64,000 nt of DNA. Origin: CAZAQV01 sp964487255. Lineage in GTDB: Bacteria > Myxococcota_A > Polyangia > Polyangiales > CAZAQV01. A program made the translations under genes and the position numbers. The notes below the pieces were generated by a model. That model was not told the origin of the DNA and did not search any database. It saw nothing but the letters and a program-made list of their open reading frames with translations. The stretch lies in contig CAZAQV010000019.1 in assembly GCA_964487255.1 (NCBI GenBank), positions 1-64,000 of the forward strand. The letters are read 5' to 3'. Every line of letters starts with the position of its first letter. Position 1 is the first letter of the stretch. Shown here piece after piece: positions 48,406 through 56,993 of this stretch.

Positions 48406-50376
48406 ATGCGCGTGACCTGTGGTTTGATCTTGGCCCTTCTCCTCGCTGCCTGCGGCGACGACGACAACAGCACCTGCGTGCCTTCCGACACGGTGTCGTG
48501 TGGGGACCCGAGCGATGGTGGCATGGATGCCAACCCCGACGCAGCTCCCGATGCTGGGCCAATCGACTGCAACCCGGTCGGCGACGGCGACGACTGCTTT
48601 CTTCCCTTCCCATCAGACGTATTTCTGACCGAGGACCCACTAACCACCACCGGCAGCAAAGTCGTTGTGCCGGTCCCAGCACGGGTCACATGGGATGAGG
48701 GAAGTTTTGATCCGACCGCGCTCTTGGAGCCGGACGGTTTTTCAATCGCTTCACAGATCGTCTTTGCTCTGGCTGAGGCCGCCGAGGAAACACAACTCAC
48801 CAATCGACGCGACGATTTCAGTGACACCCTGGTTGCCTCGTCGAAGACCCTTCTCATCAATGCGGATACTGCGGAAATCGTGGCTCACTTTGCGGAGGTC
48901 GACGCCCGCGATAACACCTCCAATCCGCTGAATTTCATTCGACCTGCCAGCCCACTTGAGTTCGAAACTCGGTACATCGTCGCGGTGCAGGGAGTGGAAA
49001 ATCAGTCGGGTACAACGATCGAGGCGAGCGACGGGTTTCGTGAGCTTCGCGACAGCGCACCTGGCGCTGACCCAGCGCTGCAGCGCCACTACGACGATGA
49101 TATTTTTTCGGTACTCGACCAAATCGGAGTCGTGCGCGGCGACCTGCAGCTCGCCTGGGACTTCACGACTGGCAGCGCCACAAACGTCCGCAGCAGCTTG
49201 TATAAGGTGCGTGACACGATGGCGACATGGTTGCTGGAAAATACGCCCCCGGTCACCATCACCAGCGTCGAAGACCATGCAAGCCCGGGCATTGCGAAGG
49301 TCGTCGTAGGCACCATTGGCGTGCCGGCATTCGTAGACAGCACCGAACCAGGTGCCCGTTTGCTCGCTGAACCCGACTTGGAAAATCTGATGGAGGTTCC
49401 GTTTAAGGCCACCATTCCGCAACGCGTTGTGGATGGAGAAATTGCGGGTCGCGCCATTCAGTTCGGTCACGGTTTTTTTGGGGACTACGACGAGATTGAA
49501 AGTGATTTTCATTCGAGCTTCGCGAATGACTACGGTTTTGTTCACTTTGCCATCAACTGGTGGGGCATGTCGCGACCCGATCAGGCAACCGTTGTCACAG
49601 CGATCATGAACAACATGGATGAACTGCCGTCGTTTGCAGAGCGCGTCCACCAAGCGATGGCCAATCAGCTGGCCTTCACGAAAGCCATCAAAACTTCGCT
49701 TGCCGATGCTGCGCCTTTTGTTTCTGCTGATGCCACCCTCTACGACAAGGACAATGTTTACTATTATGGCATCAGCGGGGGCCATATGTTGGGCACCGTC
49801 TTTCTTGCACTCAGTGATGACATCAAGCGAGCTACGCTGTCCGTTGGCGGCGGTAGCTGGACGCTGATCGCGTCACGGTCCACCAACTTTGCGCCCTTCC
49901 TTGCGCTGATCGCGCTGGAGGTTCGGACTTCTCGCCGCGTCCAGGAGATTACGGCGCAACTGCAGCTTGCTTTGGACATGATCGAACCGGTCGTCTTCAG
50001 CGAGGACCTTCGCGCAAAAATGGATGCCGAAGAGCCCCTGGTGTTGGCCGTGCACGCCGGAGTCGGCGATGCGCAAGTCCCAAACATTGCCACTGAATAT
50101 CAGATGCGCAGCCTGGGCATACCCGCACTGGCCCCAACCGCATGGAACTACTTCGGCCAAGAGACGGTGGAAGGGCCCCAAACCCGAGCGGCCGTGACGT
50201 GGTTCGACTTCGGCACCGACCCGCTGCCCGGCGACCGCGCAGAGTCGACGGCCGAGAACACGCCCGCACACGGTCAAACTCGCCAAACGACTGCAAGTCA
50301 GGAACAAATCGACCGCCTCTTCCGCCCAGACGGGCAGATCGAACAGACCTGCGAAGGCGTGTGCGACCCCGAGTAG
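48406..50376 (+). CDS. lipase-like lipoprotein (alpha/beta hydrolase fold)
   Basis: 656 aa. Lipobox AAC, then Cys/Asp-rich linker (GDPSDGGMDANPDAAPDAGP). N-terminal region with SDVFLTEDP and FDPTALLEPDGFS resembles the virulence-factor lipase N-terminal domain. A catalytic part with GHGFFGDYDEIESDFHSSFA and the nucleophile elbow GISGGHMLG (Gly-x-Ser-x-Gly), followed by a His near the C-terminus (LAVHAGVGDAQVPN). Predicted esterase or lipase anchored at the outer surface; catalytic Asp not certain. Ends 16 nt into the next gene. Confidence 0.75.
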   Translation: MRVTCGLILALLLAACGDDDNSTCVPSDTVSCGDPSDGGMDANPDAAPDAGPIDCNPVGDGDDCFLPFPSDVFLTEDPLTTTGSKVVVPVPARVTWDEGSFDPTALLEPDGFSIASQIVFALAEAAEETQLTNRRDDFSDTLVASSKTLLINADTAEIVAHFAEVDARDNTSNPLNFIRPASPLEFETRYIVAVQGVENQSGTTIEASDGFRELRDSAPGADPALQRHYDDDIFSVLDQIGVVRGDLQLAWDFTTGSATNVRSSLYKVRDTMATWLLENTPPVTITSVEDHASPGIAKVVVGTIGVPAFVDSTEPGARLLAEPDLENLMEVPFKATIPQRVVDGEIAGRAIQFGHGFFGDYDEIESDFHSSFANDYGFVHFAINWWGMSRPDQATVVTAIMNNMDELPSFAERVHQAMANQLAFTKAIKTSLADAAPFVSADATLYDKDNVYYYGISGGHMLGTVFLALSDDIKRATLSVGGGSWTLIASRSTNFAPFLALIALEVRTSRRVQEITAQLQLALDMIEPVVFSEDLRAKMDAEEPLVLAVHAGVGDAQVPNIATEYQMRSLGIPALAPTAWNYFGQETVEGPQTRAAVTWFDFGTDPLPGDRAESTAENTPAHGQTRQTTASQEQIDRLFRPDGQIEQTCEGVCDPE

Positions 50377-51944
50377 GCGCGGCTTCGAGGGCGCGGCTCA
50401 GCGTTGCGGTCGCGTTCACGTTTATTGCCTTGCCAGCGCAGTGTCTTGCGTACACCTATGAGACGTCGCTCTCATCGGGTTGCCACGAAGCGCTATCCTG
50501 GGAGACCCTGCGCGCGATTCGCGCGGAAGGCCTCGTTGCGTCACGAACGCCAAGTCGTTCTGAGCAGGCGTTGATCGACGATGTGCAGTTTACGGTGCCC
50601 GCCGACATGCGCGACATCGACGCCGTGGCGCTGGTGTTGGGCAACCGCGACAACGACGTCAAAGGGCTTTCCGGGCTCGACCCCAAAGACCTTGCGGAGG
50701 TTCACGGAACCAACTCGTTTCAGGCCGAACATTGTCTACGTCGACAAGAACACGATGGTCACGAAGGCAGCGTCGAAGCGCTGCGCGAGTGCCGCGCATT
50801 CATTCGCGCCCAATCGCTTCGCGCGATCAAGGGACTCGATGAGCTCGGTGCACCCGACCCAGGCGAACAATCGCTGTTGTACGTGTTCTTCGATTTCTCC
50901 GGACAGCAACACGTTGCCCTCCCAACCTTCTACGTCCACGCAGGACACGCTCTGCACACGCTTCAAGACTCCTTCACCCATGCGCTGCGCGATCCCGATG
51001 ACCTCCGCCAAATCACTTCGGTACTCAACTGGGTCGACGAAGTCGAAGAGCGACGAGAGGACGAACGCGACGGAGCACCCCACTTGTCCGCACTCGACGA
51101 CTGCTCAAGTGACGACATACGCGTGCAGTCTCGCTACCAGATGGCGCTCACAGCCAGCATCGACCTGATGCGTGCCCTGCTGCAGGCGAAGACCCCGGAC
51201 GAAAAGATCACCCGTGTGGACGAAGTGTTGGGCACGTATCTGCAGCATCTCGAGGGCTGCGCCGCCAGCAACAACTGGTGTGACGCACCCGAGCTCGACG
51301 TCGCAGAGCAAGCCGCGTCGTGCAGCGCAGGTCAGTCCACCACCACCTCACTCCTCGTGCTCGCGCTCCTGCTCTTTTCGAGGCGAAACCGATGGCGCAG
51401 CGTGTGGGTCGCAACTGTGTTGATCGGACTGCTGGCAGCAAGCACCGCGAGCGCCCAGAGCAAGGTCGAGGCTGCGCGACAGTCCGACATGCGCTTCGCT
51501 GGCTCGGCACGCGTCGCGGCCTCGATCGACCGAGGCGGCTTCGGAGTTGGCGTCGGCGGAAGGCTAGCCATCGACGAGGATTGGTGGGTCGGGCTCGACT
51601 TCGAGTGGAACCCGTGGTTCTCGCTTGCAACGCTGCGCGCCCGACCCGGCACGCTCAATGTGTTCGGGGCGCTGGTCTGGCGCTGGCATCACGACAACTC
51701 ACTCTCCCTCCGCACGACAGGCCGCCTGGGTATCTCGGCGCTCCTCTTCGACTTGGTGGGCGCACCCAGCGGAAGCATCGGGCCATGCTTAGGAATGAAC
51801 CTACTCGGCATTGATATCCCACTCAGTGATCGGGTTCACTTCGTCATCGACCCCGCTGAGGTGCTTGCCGTGATACCCCAGGTGCAGGGCGCGCCCATCG
51901 CCTACGTGCAGTACCGCCTCGCATTGGGCCTCGTCTTTTTCTGA
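50361..51944 (+). CDS. phospholipase-C-like protein with internal MYXO-CTERM-like signal fused to an exported domain
   Basis: 527 aa from a GTG inside the previous gene's end (alternative starts further on are weak). Signal peptide (LSVAVAFTFIALPAQCLA). HAGHALHTLQDSFTHALRD at about 193-211 is the His-rich core of zinc-dependent phospholipase C/S1-P1-type proteins. About residue 321 CSAGQSTTTSLLVLALLLF plus SRRNR looks like a MYXO-CTERM signal, which should be C-terminal. Instead the frame continues with a second hydrophobic segment (WVATVLIGLLAASTASAQ) and about 165 residues of beta-barrel type (GFGVGVGGRLAIDEDWWVG). Either a true fusion or a lost stop. Confidence 0.65.
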   Translation: MRPRVGAASRARLSVAVAFTFIALPAQCLAYTYETSLSSGCHEALSWETLRAIRAEGLVASRTPSRSEQALIDDVQFTVPADMRDIDAVALVLGNRDNDVKGLSGLDPKDLAEVHGTNSFQAEHCLRRQEHDGHEGSVEALRECRAFIRAQSLRAIKGLDELGAPDPGEQSLLYVFFDFSGQQHVALPTFYVHAGHALHTLQDSFTHALRDPDDLRQITSVLNWVDEVEERREDERDGAPHLSALDDCSSDDIRVQSRYQMALTASIDLMRALLQAKTPDEKITRVDEVLGTYLQHLEGCAASNNWCDAPELDVAEQAASCSAGQSTTTSLLVLALLLFSRRNRWRSVWVATVLIGLLAASTASAQSKVEAARQSDMRFAGSARVAASIDRGGFGVGVGGRLAIDEDWWVGLDFEWNPWFSLATLRARPGTLNVFGALVWRWHHDNSLSLRTTGRLGISALLFDLVGAPSGSIGPCLGMNLLGIDIPLSDRVHFVIDPAEVLAVIPQVQGAPIAYVQYRLALGLVFF

Positions 51945-51945
51945 C

Positions 51946-52839
51946 CTACCAGCGGCCCGTCCATTGCAGTCCCGCGCCGCCTTCGCAAGCGAGCGGACGC
52001 AGCGCCGCGCTGCGACGGTGTAACTCGGGAATGGCGATACCCGCGCCGATACCCACGACAGCACCAGCAAGCGTGTCGGTCGGAAAATGTTGACCCGCAA
52101 GAACGCGCCCGAGCCCCACAAACGACGAGCCCAAGATACCGACGCCCCAAACCACCCATGGCCAAGCGTCGCCTGGATGCCGTTCCTTGAGCGTCCAAAA
52201 CAGTGCCGTCACCGCGGCGAAACTGTTGGCCGTGTGCCCTGAAAAAAAAGAGAGCGCAGCCGTGCCACTCAGGCGATCTTCAAGGGGCGAGTCATCCCCG
52301 TACACATGAGGCCGAGGTCGTCGAGTCGCGAGCCCAAACAGGCTCGACATCGAGTTCGTGACGAGCACAGTTTGCACCATTACGAGCCCATCGAGAAAAA
52401 TGCTCTGGTCGGGTCGGTCGACGGCCAGCGTCGCGAGCGACCCCACCAAGACCACGCCAACTCCCAGGTCGCTCGCGGTCTTCCAGCCCGTGTCCCACTG
52501 CCCTGCTGCACCGCGATCGATGCCCCACAATGTGGAGCGATCGCAGACGGGCGCGCAATGGGGCGACTGCAGCTGCTCGCCAAGGAGCCACGACGATGCG
52601 CCCACAGCCGCGAGCAAGGTTAGGGGAAGGTCGACTTCCAGTCGCACATCCCACGTCGATGGTGACAAACCTGCTAATTGCACACCCTCCTCCTGAGCGA
52701 CAGGACCGTCGGGCTTCTCTTGCGCCGAGACTACAGCACAGCGCGCAAACAAGAAAAAAGCGGCGCCTAGCACGAGCAAAGCGGGCTTGGATTCCAGTGA
52801 GGACCGAGGACATTCTTTCGTTTTTGCCGTAGCTCTCAA
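51946..52839 (-). CDS. PAP2-family membrane phosphatase
   Basis: 297 aa. After a short N-terminal hydrophobic segment, the PAP2 signature blocks are ATRRPRPHVYGDDSPL, LSFFSGHTANSFAAVTA and GLGRVLAGQHFPTDTLAGA (the Arg, the Ser-Gly-His and the Arg/His...Asp residues). Membrane-bound phosphatidic acid or undecaprenyl-pyrophosphate phosphatase-type enzyme. Its start overlaps the stop of the DNA methyltransferase gene by 4 nt (ATGA). Converges with the fusion gene, 1 nt between their stops. Confidence 0.85.
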   Translation of the reverse strand: MRATAKTKECPRSSLESKPALLVLGAAFFLFARCAVVSAQEKPDGPVAQEEGVQLAGLSPSTWDVRLEVDLPLTLLAAVGASSWLLGEQLQSPHCAPVCDRSTLWGIDRGAAGQWDTGWKTASDLGVGVVLVGSLATLAVDRPDQSIFLDGLVMVQTVLVTNSMSSLFGLATRRPRPHVYGDDSPLEDRLSGTAALSFFSGHTANSFAAVTALFWTLKERHPGDAWPWVVWGVGILGSSFVGLGRVLAGQHFPTDTLAGAVVGIGAGIAIPELHRRSAALRPLACEGGAGLQWTGRW

Positions 52840-53711
52840 AGGCTATTCTCCTCGAGGAAACTAGGCCCGAACACCGAGAGCCGTTTCTTCATGACGTCGC
52901 ACGCCTCCGGGTTTTGGTCGATCAACACAAAGCGCCGACCGTGTCGCGCTGCAGCATCGCCCGTCGTACCACTCCCCGCGAAGAAATCGAGCACCAGATC
53001 CCCAGGTTCGCTGTGCACCTTCACAACACGTTCGAGGATACCGAGTGGTTTCTGCGTCGGGTAGCCTGTCTTCTCGTTGCCGTTGGTGGGTACGATGGTG
53101 TGCCACCAAACATCGGTCGGCGTTTTTCCACGGGCGGCCTTTTCCTTGCTCACCAAACCCGGCGCCATATACGGGATACGGTCCATTTCGTCGTAGTTGA
53201 ACACGTAGTTCCTTGGGTCTCGGGCGTACCAAAGAATCGTGTCGTGCTTCGCTGGCCAACGCCGCTTCGAGCGCCCGCCATAGTCATAAGCCCATATGAT
53301 TTCTCCGAGAAAAGAAGCGCGACCCATGGCCGCATCCATCGCGACCTTGACGTAATGGGCCTCGCGATAATCGAGATGGATGAAAATCGAACCATCCCTG
53401 GACAAACAACGCAGCGCCTCTTGGACGCGCGGCATGAGAAAGCCACAAAAGTCGCCGAAACGGTCCTCGTAACTCGGAGAGTCGAGTTTCTGCTCACGAT
53501 ATTTTTTTCCACCGAAGCCAACGCGCGTCCCTGCTTCATCGGCTTGGACCACCAGGCGTTGACGCTTCTGTTTGGCGCCGGTGTTGAACGGCGGGTCCAC
53601 GTAAATCAAACGCGCGCAGGCGTCCGGCAGCTGCCTGAGCCAAGAGAGATTGTCTCCTCGCACGATGCACGATGACTGGGCATGGACAAAATCTGCAAGT
53701 GAACGGGTCAC
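52836..53711 (-). CDS. site-specific DNA methyltransferase (N4/N6 amino class)
   Basis: 291 aa. Motif IV ARLIYVDPPFNTG (DPPF, residue about 39) precedes motif I-like LVLDFFAGSGTTGDAA (about 240), so it is a beta-type permuted methylase. Internal FIHLDYREAHYVK and GYPTQKPLGILERVV are typical of the N6-adenine/N4-cytosine group of Pfam 01555. No restriction enzyme gene is seen nearby, so an orphan regulator or maintenance methylase is likely. Overlaps both neighbours by 4 nt, in an operon with pgeF and PAP2. Confidence 0.92.
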   Translation of the reverse strand: MTRSLADFVHAQSSCIVRGDNLSWLRQLPDACARLIYVDPPFNTGAKQKRQRLVVQADEAGTRVGFGGKKYREQKLDSPSYEDRFGDFCGFLMPRVQEALRCLSRDGSIFIHLDYREAHYVKVAMDAAMGRASFLGEIIWAYDYGGRSKRRWPAKHDTILWYARDPRNYVFNYDEMDRIPYMAPGLVSKEKAARGKTPTDVWWHTIVPTNGNEKTGYPTQKPLGILERVVKVHSEPGDLVLDFFAGSGTTGDAAARHGRRFVLIDQNPEACDVMKKRLSVFGPSFLEENSL

Positions 53712-54523
53712 CCTCGCTCCTGACCGACGATCAAACCAACCTGTCGTCCGGTCACGCCCGCGTCTCGTCGATAAGAAAAGAAGTCGGTTTCGAACGTGTC
53801 GCGACCGACATCCTCGACTTGGTCATCGGCCATGCCCACGACTCGAAGTTGCGCCCGCACCGCGGCCGCCAGCTGTCCGAACCACTTGTCACCTTGCGAC
53901 ACCGCCGCAGCGGACGATGCCGCCTGCTGCAACTTCGCCGCAACGTCTGCGCCAATCTCGAAGTTCTCGGGGCGGATGTGCGGCCCGATCGCAGCCACCC
54001 AATTGCGAGGGTGACCCGAGAGCTGGCTGGCCACGACTTCAATTATTCCGGACGCAACGCTTCGCCACCCACAATGGACGGCAGCGACGACGCCCGTTTT
54101 GCGGTCGGCGAACAAGAGCGGTAAGCAGTCCGCGACGCGCACCGAGACCGCTTGTCCGTTGCGAGCGATGAGTGCGTCGGCTTTGGTGCTTGCAATAACG
54201 TCCGGATCGTCCCCGGGGGCGAGCACCAGGACGTCGCGACCGTGCACTTGATCGACGCGCCAAAACTCCGCAATCCTGAGGTGCGTGCACAAGCGCTCGA
54301 CGTTCTGCTCGACATTCGACGCTTTGTCGCCGACGCCGAAGCCTAAGTTCAGGCTTTGGTACGCTCCTTTGCTCACGCCTCCATGACGCGAGCTGAAGCC
54401 GTGCACAAAACCGGCCTCTCGCAGCAAATCGGATTCAATGACCTCCACGACGCTCCTCGAATCACAGCGCAATTTGCCGACCGCGACAAGCAATTGTCGA
54501 CTTCCCGCTCGACAGCGCTGCAT
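53708..54523 (-). CDS. pgeF: polyphenol oxidase / laccase-domain protein (PgeF-type)
   Basis: 271 aa. GFVHGFSSRHGGVSKGAYQS, FWRVDQVHGRDVLVL, SVRVADCLPLLFADR, VAAVHCGWRSVASGI and WVAAIGPHIRPENFEI are the signature blocks; His/Cys/His of DQVHG, ADCLP and VHCGW form the metal site. Family members are purine nucleoside phosphorylase/peptidoglycan-editing enzymes (PgeF/YfiH/LACC1). The first 25 residues are less conserved, so a GTG start near VVEVIESDLL is possible. Coupled by a 4-nt overlap to the methyltransferase. Confidence 0.9.
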   Translation of the reverse strand: MQRCRAGSRQLLVAVGKLRCDSRSVVEVIESDLLREAGFVHGFSSRHGGVSKGAYQSLNLGFGVGDKASNVEQNVERLCTHLRIAEFWRVDQVHGRDVLVLAPGDDPDVIASTKADALIARNGQAVSVRVADCLPLLFADRKTGVVAAVHCGWRSVASGIIEVVASQLSGHPRNWVAAIGPHIRPENFEIGADVAAKLQQAASSAAAVSQGDKWFGQLAAAVRAQLRVVGMADDQVEDVGRDTFETDFFSYRRDAGVTGRQVGLIVGQERG

Positions 54524-54544
54524 TCTGTGGGCTAACTATTCGCC

Positions 54545-54880
54545 ATGCGTAATCTCATGCCTATGTTCGCGATGTCGTTCGCGGCCCTTCAGGGCTGCGG
54601 AGGCGAAGAGGACGTCGGTGAACGTGCCAGGGCCATCGCAATGCTCTCGGGTGACGCAACAACGGGTGAAACCTTCTTTTTAGACCACTGCGTCACGTGT
54701 CACGACGACAACGCGATGGGGATCGCAGGGTTGGGCTCGGACCTAACCGTCATCGTCCCCATGCTCACCGACGCCGAACTCGCTCAAACGCTCCTTCGAC
54801 CTCCACAAGGCATGAAGTCCTTTACAAACCAACAAAACCAAAAGTTGGCGGATGTCATCGCCTACCTGCGTACACTCTAA
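54545..54880 (+). CDS. mono-haem cytochrome c-type lipoprotein (first copy)
   Basis: 111 aa. Signal-like start ending LQGC with GGEEDVGE, so lipid-anchored. CVTCH haem motif at about residue 51 (DHCVTCHDDNAMG), then helix LTDAELAQTLLRPPQGM and C-terminal helix KLADVIAYLRTL with conserved Met for haem ligation, so a class-I cytochrome c fold. Paralogous to the gene at 59538. Probably electron shuttle on the periplasmic side. Two nt before accD start. Confidence 0.75.
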   Translation: MRNLMPMFAMSFAALQGCGGEEDVGERARAIAMLSGDATTGETFFLDHCVTCHDDNAMGIAGLGSDLTVIVPMLTDAELAQTLLRPPQGMKSFTNQQNQKLADVIAYLRTL

Positions 54881-54882
54881 AC

Positions 54883-55731
54883 ATGGGCTGGTTTGAAAAA
54901 GGACGATCCGAAGTCCACGCCTCGGAGAAGAAGACACTGGGAGAGGGCGTGTTCAGGCTATGTCCCGGGTGCAGCGAAACGAAGCTCGAGCAGGAGTTCG
55001 CGAAAAACCTCGAAGTCTGTCCCGGTTGCGGCCATCACTTTCGTCTATCGTCGGCGCGTTGGTTGGAGCTTCTGATCGACGCTGGCACGTGGAAAGAGGA
55101 GCACGAACACCTGGCCGCGGTGGACCCCCTCGCCTTCGTTGACTCCAAGACCTACCCCGAGCGCATCCGCTCCGCACAGAAACGAACCGGTCTAACCGAT
55201 GCCGCGACCGTGGGAGAGGCGCGCTTGGACGGTATCGACATCGAGTTCGGCATGTTTCTCTTCGAATTCATGGGTGGGTCGATGGGCTCGGTGGTCGGCG
55301 AGAAGATTACGTTGCTGTTCGAGGCCGCGCTGCAAAAGAAACGGCCGGCGGTTTTGCTCTCCGCCTCGGGTGGTGCGCGCATGCAAGAGGGCATTCTCTC
55401 ACTCATGCAAATGGCGAAAACGGTGGCGGCCTTGGGTCGCTTGCGTGATGCCGGCTTGCCCTTCATCAGCGTGTTGCTCGACCCCACCACGGGTGGCGTA
55501 GCGGCATCCTTTTCGCTGCTCGGCGACGTCAACATCGCCGAGCCCAATGCGCGAATCGGCTTCGCAGGCGCACGCGTCATCGAGCAAACGATTCGCGAGA
55601 CGCTACCAGAAGGCTTTCAGCGCTCCGAGTTTCTGCTCGAGCACGGCATGGTCGACATCATTACGCCGCGCTCCGAGATGAAGAAGAACATCGCCCTCGC
55701 CATTCGCCACCTTTACGGATCTGTGGCCTGA
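54883..55731 (+). CDS. accD: acetyl-CoA carboxylase carboxyltransferase subunit beta
   Basis: 282 aa from ATG 54883. N-terminal zinc ribbon: VFRLCPGCSETKLEQ and LEVCPGCGHHFRL. Carboxyltransferase core with LLSASGGARMQEGILSLMQM, LPFISVLLDPTTGGVAAS, SLLGDVNIAEPNARIGFAGA and RETLPEGFQRSEFLLEHGMV. Together with AccA it transfers carboxyl from biotin to acetyl-CoA, the first step of fatty-acid synthesis. AccA is not in the window. Follows the haem lipoprotein by 2 nt and is followed by folC after 9 nt, as in many genomes. Confidence 0.96.
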   Translation: MGWFEKGRSEVHASEKKTLGEGVFRLCPGCSETKLEQEFAKNLEVCPGCGHHFRLSSARWLELLIDAGTWKEEHEHLAAVDPLAFVDSKTYPERIRSAQKRTGLTDAATVGEARLDGIDIEFGMFLFEFMGGSMGSVVGEKITLLFEAALQKKRPAVLLSASGGARMQEGILSLMQMAKTVAALGRLRDAGLPFISVLLDPTTGGVAASFSLLGDVNIAEPNARIGFAGARVIEQTIRETLPEGFQRSEFLLEHGMVDIITPRSEMKKNIALAIRHLYGSVA

Positions 55732-55740
55732 TCTGAACAC

Positions 55741-56982
55741 GTGAACTACGCGCAAGCGATTGAAAACCTCTACGCGTTGGAACGCCGCGGCGTCAAACTT
55801 GAGCTTTCGCGCGTTCGTGACGCCTTGGACGCACTGGGAAGTCCGGACGCCGCCTACCCCATCATCCACGTCGCAGGGACCAACGGCAAGGGCAGCATCT
55901 GCGCGATGCTCAGCTCCTGTCTCGCCGCGGCCGGACACAAGCCAGGACTGTTTACCTCCCCCCACCTGCATCGTCTCGCCGAGCGCGTAACGATCGGAGG
56001 TCAACCCGTGCGCGAGGAGGTTTTCGTGCACGCCACCGAGCGCGTCCTCGAACTTGAAAGCCGACTCGAACTCGGTCTGTCGTTTTTTGAATGCGTGTTT
56101 CTTGTTGCGTGTGAGGCGTTTCGCGAAGAAGGTTGCGACTGGGTTGTCTTGGAGACGGGCCTCGGCGGACGCCTAGACGCGACCAATACAATCCGTCCCG
56201 TGCTCACGGTGATTAGTGAAATTTCGCTCGATCACACCAAGCTGCTGGGCACCACGCTCGCGGCTATCGCAGCTGAGAAGGCAGGGATCATCAAACGTGG
56301 TGTGCCGCTCATCTCGGGTGCGAGCGAAGGCAGCGCACGCGCCGTCCTTGGGGAGCGAGCGCGCGAGCTGAGTGCACCGCTCTGGCAGTTCGAAAGCGCT
56401 AGCTCACCCCCGTTCGATCTCGCTGATCATCAAGCCATCGGTTTGCGCGGTGTCCATCAGCGCAAAAACGCAGCGCTCGCCCTCGCGGCACTGCGGCGCC
56501 TCGTTCGCGATGGACATCTCGCTCCGTCAAGCGAAGCGTTTGCGCGCGGTCTCGCCGACGTGCATTGGCCGGGCCGCGTCGAAGTGCTCAAAGGCCAGCC
56601 GACGTGGATTCTCGACGCCGCACACAACCCCGCAGGGTGCGAAGCCCTCGCCGACTACCTAAAAACGCTGCCTCGGAAACCCAAAGCGCTGATCTTCGGC
56701 GTCATGGCCGACAAAGCATACGCAGAGATGCTTGACACGCTCGCTCCTGTCGTCGAGCGCATCGTTTTGACCCGACCAGAGATGGACCGCGCGGCCGATC
56801 CCGCGGCCATCACTGCACCCCAAGGCGCCCTGCGTTTTGACAGCTGGCGTGAGGCCCTACGCTGGACGGAACAGCACGCTGAGCCCGAGGACACCTTGGT
56901 CGCATGTGGCTCGATTTTCTTGATGGCGGCTGTTCGGGCCGAGCTGCTGGGAATCGAGAGCGACCCCGCCATCCGAATGTAG
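55741..56982 (+). CDS. folC: bifunctional folylpolyglutamate/dihydrofolate synthase
   Basis: 413 aa from a GTG. P-loop YPIIHVAGTNGKGSICAM (about residues 40-53), FTSPHLHRLAERVTIGGQPV, the Mur-ligase core VVLETGLGGRLDATN, SEISLDHTKLLGTTL and AAEKAGIIKRG, and C-terminal glutamate domain with VLKGQPTWILDAAHNPAGCEA. Attaches glutamate to folates and may also make dihydrofolate. accD-folC is a conserved neighbour pair in proteobacteria. 11 nt before hemE. Confidence 0.95.
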   Translation: MNYAQAIENLYALERRGVKLELSRVRDALDALGSPDAAYPIIHVAGTNGKGSICAMLSSCLAAAGHKPGLFTSPHLHRLAERVTIGGQPVREEVFVHATERVLELESRLELGLSFFECVFLVACEAFREEGCDWVVLETGLGGRLDATNTIRPVLTVISEISLDHTKLLGTTLAAIAAEKAGIIKRGVPLISGASEGSARAVLGERARELSAPLWQFESASSPPFDLADHQAIGLRGVHQRKNAALALAALRRLVRDGHLAPSSEAFARGLADVHWPGRVEVLKGQPTWILDAAHNPAGCEALADYLKTLPRKPKALIFGVMADKAYAEMLDTLAPVVERIVLTRPEMDRAADPAAITAPQGALRFDSWREALRWTEQHAEPEDTLVACGSIFLMAAVRAELLGIESDPAIRM

Positions 56983-56993
56983 TAGAAGAGGGT

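Noticed and set aside
51320..51814. Separate gene in another frame within the fusion (starting MAQRVGRN)
   Set aside because: Chance-like, Arg-rich composition with no signal or fold; the in-frame continuation is better supported.
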